DNA from: Candidatus Trichofilum aggregatum
Lineage (GTDB): Bacteria; Chloroflexota; Anaerolineae; Promineifilales; Promineifilaceae
Reading direction: 5' to 3'
NCBI GenBank assembly: GCA_016716885.1
Contig: JADJUV010000002.1
Span: 1 to 23,012, forward strand
DNA length: 23,012 nt
This document shows, one piece after another, positions 8,013-15,000 of this stretch (its first letter is position 1; every line of letters begins with the position of its first letter). The notes beneath the pieces are model-generated. The model saw only the letters and a list, made by a program, of their open reading frames with translations. It was not told the DNA's origin and ran no database searches. The position numbers were made by a program, and so were the translations under genes.

Positions 8013-8452
8013 TGCAACCGGCAACTTCTATGTGTGGTGCGGTGGTTCCAACTGTCGGCACCTCACTGGATGATGGGGCTATTCCGGGCCTGATTCCACC
8101 CCAGTTCCCCAACGACGGGGGCACCTTCCAGCCCAATCTGAGCAGTTTCGCCCCGTTCAACGGTCTATCTAGTCAGGGAACCTGGACGATGTTCATCACC
8201 GACAACTTTGCTCCCGAACCGGGTGATACGGATGCCGGTGATACGACGGGTGATCTGTTTAGTTGGGGGTTGGAAGTGTGTGTGGATAACGGCAATCCGC
8301 CCGATCCTACGCCTACACCATCCCCCACCTCTACACCGCCACCCCAGCCGACCAGTGGTACACCTACACCGCCTATAGCGACCGGTACGCCTGCCCCCAC
8401 CCCCACAGCCACGGCCACCAGTTGTGCCGTGAATGTGGACGACTATGAGTGA
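7973..8452 (+). CDS. Fragment: end of P domain and Thr/Pro-rich linker
   Basis: From 8045 the frame reads GTSLDDGAIPGLIPPQFPND, then GGTFQPNLSSFAPFNGLSSQ and GTWTMFITDNFAPEPGDTDA, closing with LFSWGLEVCVDN. The P-x-x-x-L-S-x-F-x-G-x-x-x-x-G-x-W-x-L-x-I-x-D core and the terminal W-x-L-x-h are strong P-domain matches. It is followed at 8300-8430 by a Thr/Pro linker with repeated PTPSPT- and TPTP-type motifs, typical of extended spacers in Chloroflexota surface proteins. The next domain begins NVDDYES before an apparent 2-base deletion near 8447. Confidence 0.75.
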   Translation: MRRMVQWWICSTLMQPATSMCGAVVPTVGTSLDDGAIPGLIPPQFPNDGGTFQPNLSSFAPFNGLSSQGTWTMFITDNFAPEPGDTDAGDTTGDLFSWGLEVCVDNGNPPDPTPTPSPTSTPPPQPTSGTPTPPIATGTPAPTPTATATSCAVNVDDYE

Positions 8453-9164
8453 TAACACAGCGGGTGCGGCCACGCTCTTCGATATGAGCACACTCACCAG
8501 CGGTAATCATACCTTCCATACCTTCACCGATAAGGATTGGATGAGCTTTAGTGCCATAGCCGGGCGCGAGTACACCTTTAGTGCCAACAAACTTGGCACG
8601 AGTGCCCCGGTATCGCTGGCTATTTACCGCAGTGATGGCACAACGCTGGAAGTTGTTTACACGGATGAAGTCAGCTTTACCCCCTCAGTAACAGGTGATT
8701 ATTACCTGGTGGCGGGGGCGACAACCGGGACAGCCCTGCCCTGTAATGCCAGCTACAACGTCGCGCTCACGGTGACAAACCCCAATGCGACACCCATCCC
8801 CACTCCCATCGGCACACCGCCGCCACCCGACCATGATCGTCCGCCAGTCAGCAGTGCCATCATCACCCCGACCAACGGCACGGCCATGACAGCCATCGCT
8901 CCGGTCACGGTAGATGTGGGGCTGGCGGCGGATAGTGGGATCGGTACGGCGGTTCTGCACGTCAACGGCGCGGCCATTGACAATTACACAGCGCCCCCCT
9001 CGTTGCTGGATACTGTCTGGCAGCCAAGCTGGACACCGACTCAAACAGGTGTGTACACCCTGACGGCTTACATCACGGCCACCAATGGCCTGACGGCCAC
9101 CAGCCCGGCCAGCGTTGTCTATGTGGATACGGCCAACCCAACGGTGAGTATCACCACGAGGTGA
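8433..9164 (+). CDS. Fragment: PPC-like domain and Ig-like domain
   Basis: The first 115 codons give NTAGAATLFDMSTLTSG, then FTDKDWMSFSAIAGREYTFS and a closing GDYYLVAGATT, a PPC-like sandwich of a slightly different subtype. A short Pro-rich linker (PIPTPIGTPPPP) follows. Then comes an Ig-like domain: PPVSSAIITPTNGTAMTAIA, then VTVDVGLAADSGIGTAVLHV, and SWTPTQTGVYTLTAYITAT closing with VYVDTANPTVSITT, as in bacterial Ig-like domains that handle D-x-x-G-I turns. The frame breaks near 9158. Confidence 0.7.
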   Translation: MWTTMSDNTAGAATLFDMSTLTSGNHTFHTFTDKDWMSFSAIAGREYTFSANKLGTSAPVSLAIYRSDGTTLEVVYTDEVSFTPSVTGDYYLVAGATTGTALPCNASYNVALTVTNPNATPIPTPIGTPPPPDHDRPPVSSAIITPTNGTAMTAIAPVTVDVGLAADSGIGTAVLHVNGAAIDNYTAPPSLLDTVWQPSWTPTQTGVYTLTAYITATNGLTATSPASVVYVDTANPTVSITTR

Positions 9165-9460
9165 TTACCCAGGCGACATTACGTGATGATGGGTTGTACG
9201 GCTTACACGGCACAGCCAGTGATGACAGCCGGGTGCACCTGGTGGAAGTGCAGATTGACGGGGCGACTGGCAGAAGCGGTCCTGACCGGCAATAATTGGC
9301 TGCTGCCGATTGCGCCGCTGGCTCAGGCCAATGCGAATGGTGGCACGTTGCCATCACGGTGTGGGCCACCGACATGGCCGGGCGGATCACCACCAGCAAT
9401 GCCAACCTGACGTTGGATGTGGTGGCGCCGGATCCGTTCACCATCACCACCAGTCGACCA
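9158..9460 (+). other. Ig-like domain, split over three frames
   Basis: The pieces read EVITQATLRDDGLYGLHGTA and SRVHLVEVQIDGAT in one frame, AVLTGNNWLLPIAPLAQAN in a second, and WHVAITVWATDMAGRITTSN with LTLDVVAPDPFTI in a third. The order is that of an Ig-like module ending with the V-V-A-P-D-P-F linker to the next. Confidence 0.6.
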
Positions 9461-10274
9461 GTGGGTACTGATCTCGCCGACGCAGATCATCACCGGGTTG
9501 GACAGCCGCCTGAGTTGGCCGGTAATCTCGGGGACGGTGAATGTGTATGCGGGGTGGTCGTCTATTGTGACGCCGACGCTGGGCACGCTGACGCAGTACG
9601 GCGCGGCCGCGGGTTCCCATGATCAACTACAAGTAGAATCCACCGCCCGCTACGGCCACGTCGTTGCCGTAGACGCCAACGGCAACCAGACCGCCCTGAC
9701 CAGCGGCCCGTTCTACTTCGATGGCCCCCAAACCCCCGACCTGATCAGCGACATCGAGGTGAGCAACTGGACGGACAGCGGTAGCAAACAGGTGGGGCAG
9801 ATGAACGGAACCAACTATGGAACCCAGCAACTGTTCGCCGGGTGGAATGCCAGCCATCTGCGCCTGCGCTGGAACGGGATCAATGTAGACGGCAACGGCG
9901 ACCTGTACTTCTACCTGGGCACAACGACCGGTGGCTCCACCGACCTCTTCAACCCGTTCGGAGCCGATGATCCGGGTGTTCTACCCTTCGCGGCCGATTA
10001 CGTCATCCATGTCAGCAGTAGCCTGACGGCCACGTTGTACACAGCCGGCGGTGGTTGGACGACCGTTGGGCCGGTAGCGATCACGGCATCGGGCAACAAC
10101 ACCCGTCTCCTCATCCCATTTGCCAGCCTGGGCATTGCCACTCCGGCCAGTGCCAGCCTGCAACTGCTTGTGTGGCTTCCGAAGAAAGTACATTGGCGGT
10201 CTGGGCTACCATCCCGGATAAAACCTGAAACAGCCGACCTGGACGCAGTACATCCAGTGGGCTTCGTTGGCTAG
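9417..10274 (+). CDS. Fragment: Ig-like plus carbohydrate-binding-like beta domain
   Basis: The first part (ISPTQIITGLDSRLSWPVIS, TVNVYAGWSS, GHVVAVDANGNQTALTSGPF) is an Ig/FN3-like module. From residue about 105 it reads PDLISDIEVSNWTDSGSKQV, then GTQQLFAGWNASHLRLRWNG and NVDGNGDLYFYLGTTTGGS, then VIHVSSSLTATLYTAGGGW. The LRLRWNG-x5-DLYFYLG arrangement resembles the family 9 carbohydrate-binding module fold; that assignment is inference. A GCGGCCGC at 9603-9610 encodes Ala-Ala-Ala. The frame is lost near 10190; the sense continues as SEESTLAVWATIP in a neighbouring frame. Confidence 0.65.
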   Translation: MWWRRIRSPSPPVDQWVLISPTQIITGLDSRLSWPVISGTVNVYAGWSSIVTPTLGTLTQYGAAAGSHDQLQVESTARYGHVVAVDANGNQTALTSGPFYFDGPQTPDLISDIEVSNWTDSGSKQVGQMNGTNYGTQQLFAGWNASHLRLRWNGINVDGNGDLYFYLGTTTGGSTDLFNPFGADDPGVLPFAADYVIHVSSSLTATLYTAGGGWTTVGPVAITASGNNTRLLIPFASLGIATPASASLQLLVWLPKKVHWRSGLPSRIKPETADLDAVHPVGFVG

Positions 10275-10506
10275 TGGTATTGTCCCGGCCAACGGCGTTT
10301 GGGCCAATGCCCAAATCGAAGCGGCCATCGCGGCCTACCCTGATCCCGCCATGAAGGTGGGTGTGGGCGACACCATCACCCTGACCCTGACCTACTCGAA
10401 CACGGGCACGGCCGCTCTGCCGCAACTGACAGTGAATGGTGCGGGTAGTGGCGGTGTTTGTGGTGAACAATGGGCCACGAACGGCGAACAACATCCAGCC
10501 CGGTAG
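10267..10506 (+). CDS. Fragment: DUF11-like start
   Basis: The frame encodes PANGVWANAQIEAAIAAYP, then MKVGVGDTITLTLTYSNTGT and AALPQLTVNG. V-G-D-T-I-T-L-T-x-x-Y-S-N-T-G-T is a standard DUF11/Ig-like opening. An indel near 10445 moves the domain to the frame of the C-terminal fragment, where it continues as VVAVFVVNNGPRTANNIQP. Confidence 0.65.
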   Translation: MASGIVPANGVWANAQIEAAIAAYPDPAMKVGVGDTITLTLTYSNTGTAALPQLTVNGAGSGGVCGEQWATNGEQHPAR

Positions 10507-11683
10507 CGGCGGCACGTTGACCCTGTTGGGAACGATCAATGCCAGCGGCTCGGTGGATGTAACGTTAGCGGATAGTTACCATCGGCCCTATGCATTGGAC
10601 ACGTTGATCTACACGTTGGACAGCAGCGCACCGGTGAGTATCTCCATTGCGCTGGAGTATGTGGGCAGTTTTACGAACACGATCAAGGCGACCGCTGAGG
10701 ATGAGTCACCGTTGGCGACGATAGAGGTGGAGATTGACGACGGACTGCCGTTTGGGCCAACGGCCACGCAGATTGTGACCTGTGTGCCGGGCAGTGGCAC
10801 GGGAAATGCGTTTGTGTGTAACTGGAATGCGGGCACGGTGACGGATGGGAATAGTTATACCTTACGCGGCCGCGCCACCGACATTCATGGTAACGTCAGC
10901 AGTTGGAGCAGTCCCATCAACGTGATTGGGGATGCCACCGCTCCGGCGTTGACCCTGGGCACGGTCACGCAGGCGGCCCTGAGCGATAACAAGCTGGGTG
11001 GGCACGAGTTGGTGCTGGATGGCACGGTAGTGGATGAGCGCGTGTGCGCGGGAACGCAGGTCTGCCTCAGTGAAACCATCACCGTCACCACCTGCCTGGT
11101 CGGTTCCGTCCTGCCCGCCCCGGATAACACCTGGTCGCTGGCCCTACCCGGCAACTACAACGGCATCACCGGCACACTCAGCATTGTCGGCTTTGACAAG
11201 GCCGGGAATCCCAGCAACGTGTTCACCCAGACGCTCTGGCTGGACACCGTTTCCCCTGTTATCAGTACAACCGTGGCTCCCAGCTATGTGCAGATGCTGA
11301 GCAATACGGTTGTAACCTTCACCAGCGGCACAACCATAGACGCCAGCGGTCTGATGTCGGCGACGGTGGTGATGCTTTTGCCCAACGGCAACAGCACCAT
11401 CGTCAACGGCACGGTCAACGGCAACACCTGGGTTGTGGGGTATGAATTCACGCTGGCTGGGGATTATGAAGCCGTCCTGATCCTCACCGATGGGGCAGGC
11501 AACCGCCAATACAGCCCCATCTGGCAGTTTGAAGTCGGCAGCGATCCCACGATTGTGCGTTTGCTAAACATGAACGTTGGTAACAGCAACGTTCTGTTGC
11601 CAACAGTCGCCATGATGTTGCTCCTGATGGGTTTGGTCGGCGTCACCTTCTGGTTTCGGCTGCGCGAGAGTCGTCAACGGTAG
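10436..11683 (+). CDS. C-terminal fragment: Ig-like domains and membrane anchor
   Basis: This 415-codon stretch is the true 3' end of the gene. It carries Ig-like domains: SIALEYVGSFTNTIKATAED; then VCNWNAGTVTDGNSYTLRGR with ATDIHGNVSSWSSPINVI; then HELVLDGTVVDERVC with TGTLSIVGFDKAGNPSNVF; then SGLMSATVVMLLPNGNS with AVLILTDGAGNRQYSPIWQF. The last 30 residues are a hydrophobic segment (NSNVLLPTVAMMLLLMGLVG, about 11575-11655) followed by FWFRLRESRQR, a one-pass anchor with a basic cytoplasmic tail. No LPXTG precedes it, so sortase attachment is not indicated. The TAG at 11681 is followed by an intrinsic terminator. Confidence 0.85.
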   Translation: MVRVVAVFVVNNGPRTANNIQPGSGGTLTLLGTINASGSVDVTLADSYHRPYALDTLIYTLDSSAPVSISIALEYVGSFTNTIKATAEDESPLATIEVEIDDGLPFGPTATQIVTCVPGSGTGNAFVCNWNAGTVTDGNSYTLRGRATDIHGNVSSWSSPINVIGDATAPALTLGTVTQAALSDNKLGGHELVLDGTVVDERVCAGTQVCLSETITVTTCLVGSVLPAPDNTWSLALPGNYNGITGTLSIVGFDKAGNPSNVFTQTLWLDTVSPVISTTVAPSYVQMLSNTVVTFTSGTTIDASGLMSATVVMLLPNGNSTIVNGTVNGNTWVVGYEFTLAGDYEAVLILTDGAGNRQYSPIWQFEVGSDPTIVRLLNMNVGNSNVLLPTVAMMLLLMGLVGVTFWFRLRESRQR

Positions 11684-11744
11684 AAACAGGCGATGATGGG
11701 CAACTGTCATCACCCCTTGAACCGATAATTCTCGATAGCTGATG

Positions 11745-11796
11745 ACGTACACGCTGTGGCCGGTGTCCTCACCGAGCCACAGCGTGTACGTTTTTC
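11745..11796 (+). terminator. Rho-independent terminator of the broken surface-protein gene
   Basis: A perfect 16-bp stem (ACGTACACGCTGTGGC at 11745-11760 and its complement at 11776-11791) encloses a 15-nt loop that can pair internally (CGGTG-tcct-CACCG). It is followed by a T run at 11791-11795. It lies 62 bp after the stop at 11683. The stem is symmetrical but only the + strand side has the T run right after it, so it ends + strand transcription. Confidence 0.9.
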
Positions 11797-11922
11797 TCTC
11801 CAAGCCTGCACTTTGAGCGGTCATGATGCCTCAGATCGTTTTCTGATCGCTCCTTCCCTACACTCATCTCCATTCATTACAACCTCATATCTGGAAAACC
11901 CTCTAGCTCTGGCTCTAAACTC

Positions 11923-11928
11923 AAGGAG
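11923..11928 (+). promoter_or_regulatory. Ribosome binding site of the second giant gene
   Basis: AAGGAG lies 5 nt before the ATG at 11934 and 8 nt before the ATG at 11937. The two adjacent ATGs give Met-Met-Leu; the 8-nt spacing favours the second, but the protein differs by one residue only. Confidence 0.8.
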
Positions 11929-11933
11929 ATGAG

Positions 11934-12038
11934 ATGATGCTTGAAAAAACATGGCGCTATAAAACATTGGCGATTCTGGTCAGCCTGACCCTGATTTTAC
12001 AACTCAGCCTGCCCGGCTGGTCCCTCATAACCACCGCC
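11934..12038 (+). other. Signal peptide of the second giant protein
   Basis: MMLEKTWRYK supplies a basic n-region, TLAILVSLTLILQLSLPG a hydrophobic core, and WSLITTA ends in a small residue before QESND. Cleavage after Ala35 (TTA/QE) is the likeliest signal peptidase I site. No lipobox cysteine is present. Confidence 0.85.
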
Positions 12039-15000
12039 CAAGAGAGTAACGACCCCCCGCCAATCTCTCAGTCTCTCAGTCCCTCAGTCTCTAATCTTCA
12101 ATCTCCCGTCTCCCCCCTCTCCATCTCCCGCCACCAATCCACCTACCAGGCGGGCAGTACCGTGCTCATCACCTACACCCTGAGCAACAACCAGCCTGTC
12201 ACCGTCGTTCCTGACATCCCCGAAACGGCGACCATCACCGATACGGTGGCGGCGCTGGCCGGTTTTGATCTGACCGCCGACCCCAACAGTATCCGTGAGG
12301 TGAGTTTAGAGACGACCCTGACCGCGGCCGCGACCTACCTCTCTTCCTCTCTCCCCCCAACCCCATCCGGCAACACCTACACCTGGCAACTGCCCGACCT
12401 GCCGCCGCAAAGCAGTCACACCTTCACCCTGACCGTGCAAGGGCCAGCCACCGCCGCCAACTTCACCGACCTGGACACCGGGGCGATTCTCTCCGGTACA
12501 CTGTGGGATTTGAGCGAATCGGCCACCGCCCGCCCGGCCATGCTGGCCCCCAGCAGTTTGGGCAGCACCTTTTTGCGCCGCACCCCGGACGCTGATTTGA
12601 CGGATAGGGAGATGTTGTGGTTCGCGGCCGCGTACAGCCAAGACCCGCTCACCTCATTTGCCCAGGTACGGGGCATGGCCTACGAGGCATACCCCGGTTC
12701 CCTGCGCGGCACACGCGGAACCCTCTGGAACAACGGCGGCAACTCGGCGGATCAATCCAGCCTGCTCATCGCCATGCTCCGCTCGGCCGGGATTCCCGCC
12801 CGTTACCGGCACGGCTCACTCAGCCCCGCCACCGCCCAAACCCTCATCGCCAGCATGTTCCCGGCCAACCAGGGGGTCGCCGGTTATCTGCCCGCCGGAA
12901 CCCCCACCGCCGATCCCGTCAACGATTCGGCTCTCATCACGCAAGTGCAAGACCATTGGTGGGTGGAAGCATATCTGCCCGGCTCCGGCTGGACGAACCT
13001 CGATCCCTCGTTTGCCAATGCCAACCCCGGCGACATTTTTGTGGCGACGGTTGCCAACGATGGCACGGATCGTATCGCCGAACTGCCTGCCAGTACCCGC
13101 CACACCCTCACCGTCCGCCTGACGCGGGAGTTTTATCACGCCTTCCCCATCGGCGGGACCTTCCTCAGCACCGACAACCCGCTCACTGTCACCTTCAACA
13201 CCGCCTACCTGGCCGCCAAACCCCTCACCCTCGGCCACATCGTCAACACCACCGATCAAGGCGGCACGGTGTTTGCCACCATCACCCACGATTACACCCC
13301 CTACCTGACCGTAGATGGCCCGGATGATGCCACCGAAGGCACAACCTTCCAGGATGTGCTTTCCAACTTCCCCCTGTCGTCCCAATTCACCACCGCCGAA
13401 TGGCTGGAATTCACCCTGGAAGCACCCAACGGCCAGACCCAGCAGTTTACCCGTGAGGTGAAGGATTTAATCGGCGCGGCCGCGCGCATTACCGGCGGCT
13501 CTATCTCCCTTTCTCCCCCGCCCAACAACGCCGCCCTGCTCGACACCGCCGACCTGTTCTCTACCTGGATTCTGCCCAACACCGTGCCTGATTGGGTCAT
13601 CAACCGGCAGGTCGGGCCATCCCTGCAAACCGCTGTTGCTATTGCCCAGGATGCCCAGTGGCTGAACGGTCTCGACCTGGACAACCTGACCCCGGAAGAG
13701 GAGTCGGCTGTCGTCAGCAATACCTTCCGCCTGCAAATTGAGTCGGCCATACTCTTGAGCCGGGCCGGGTTGGAATACGCCGCCACCGCCGACAGCATCC
13801 TGACGGCCAGTGAGGATGGTCTGCGCGTACGGGCCTATTTCGAGACGCCACGCCTGGTGACAGTAGCTTCTGTCTACAATCCGTTCACCGAAACGACGTT
13901 GGACACCGTAGACCTGCGGACGACATCGGCGCGATTGCTGGTTTATCCGGGCCAGTCCGCGGCCGCGTTCCGGGCCTTCAACTGGGTCAAGGGCATCACC
14001 GAGTCCCGCCTGGAAGGGGAAGCCCTGGCCGAAATCAGTGACCAACCGGTGGCGACCACCTCACGCCTGTTCGAGGCCATGCACGATCAGGGCATCACCC
14101 CCCTGCTCATTACCCCCACCGATCTTTCCCCGCTCGATTTGTTGGCCGATCCCCCGGCTCATGCCATCGCCGCCCTCAACGAAGGCAAAACCATCCTCAT
14201 CCCGGCTCAACCTGTCCTGTTGGATGGCGTCACGCAGTGGGGTTGGTGGGAGATTGACCCGGCCAGCGGTGAAACGATTGGCGTCCTGGAAAACGGCCTG
14301 CACAGTGCCCTGACGGAGTACCAATTCTGGATGAGCTATGTCAATGACCTCTCCAAATGGCCCAAACGGTATCGGAAGGTCGTCAAGATGTTGTGGGATT
14401 ATGTGGTAACGAATGTTGTTCCGGCGCTGGGTGGGTTTGCCCCAGAGCAAACGGCTAACGATTGGCGGTATCTGGCTCCCCACCTCTGCCCCGTCGCCGA
14501 ATGTGGCGTGGAGCAGTTTTTTGTGCCCGATGTGCCCCATGACGCCATCCCGCTACCAGAGATGTTGTTCGGCTACGTTCCGGCCCAGACTGGCGTCATC
14601 TACGATCAGGCCAATGTGACCGCCAACGCCAATCAGCCGCCCGGCACACCTGCCTTCACCCTGGGGCTAAATCCGCCCAACACGACGATGAACGCCAGCG
14701 GCACGGCGGCTTTCCAGACCACCTTCACCACCAACTTCAGCGATGTTTTCACCACCACCGTTTATGCCCCGGATGGCTGGAACGTGACGGTCAACAATGG
14801 GGGGCAAATCACAGCGCGGCCGCAACTCGGCATCATCCCCGGTAGTTACGACATCCAGGTGGTGGCCCAATCCAAACTCCACCCCGACCTGTTCAGTTCC
14901 GCCATCCACCCCGTCACCATCCTGGCGACCCAGGCGATGGAACTGGCCTTCGTGCCGGAGCCGAATATCACCGTGCCGATGGGCAACCCCGCCAGCACCA

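Larger units (their letters stand above)
1..11683 (+). pseudogene. Giant modular surface protein gene, 5'-truncated by the window and broken by many frameshifts
   Basis: The region reads as one coding sequence spread over all three forward frames. Homologous modules follow each other without gaps: LamG, YWTD propeller, DUF11, three units of YWTD plus three PPC domains, P domain, Thr/Pro linker, PPC-like, Ig-like and carbohydrate-binding-like domains, Ig-like domains, and a C-terminal membrane anchor ending at the stop at 11681-11683. The product would exceed 3,800 residues within the window alone, and would be exported and anchored on the cell surface, probably for adhesion or carbohydrate/protein binding. 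The frame changes more than thirty times, about every 150-300 bp up to 7.8 kb and more rarely afterwards. In the segments I checked, the stops come from indels rather than nonsense substitutions in the restored frame. It may be a recent pseudogene or an intact gene in poorly polished sequence. The start codon is upstream of the window. Confidence 0.85.
11684..11933. other. Intergenic region between the two giant genes
   Basis: The 250-bp gap holds the intrinsic terminator of the upstream gene and, at its end, the ribosome binding site of the downstream gene. Between 11800 and 11920 the sequence is more AT-rich than the genes, as expected for a promoter zone, but I could not pick convincing -35 and -10 boxes. 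An imperfect direct repeat (cagatcg / ctgatcg) lies at about 11830-11850; its meaning is unknown. Confidence 0.6.

Noticed and set aside
1..11683. Programmed frameshifting as the reason for the broken frame
   Set aside because: There are far too many breaks, in both directions, without a common slippery sequence or downstream structure.
11690..11712. A second small hairpin (GATGA / TCATC) right after the stop at 11683
   Set aside because: Only five base pairs and no T run; the strong hairpin at 11745 explains termination.
12617..13327. A 236-codon + strand frame rich in His, Arg and Pro
   Set aside because: It is an out-of-frame reading of the transglutaminase-like region; composition is typical of a shifted GC-rich frame.
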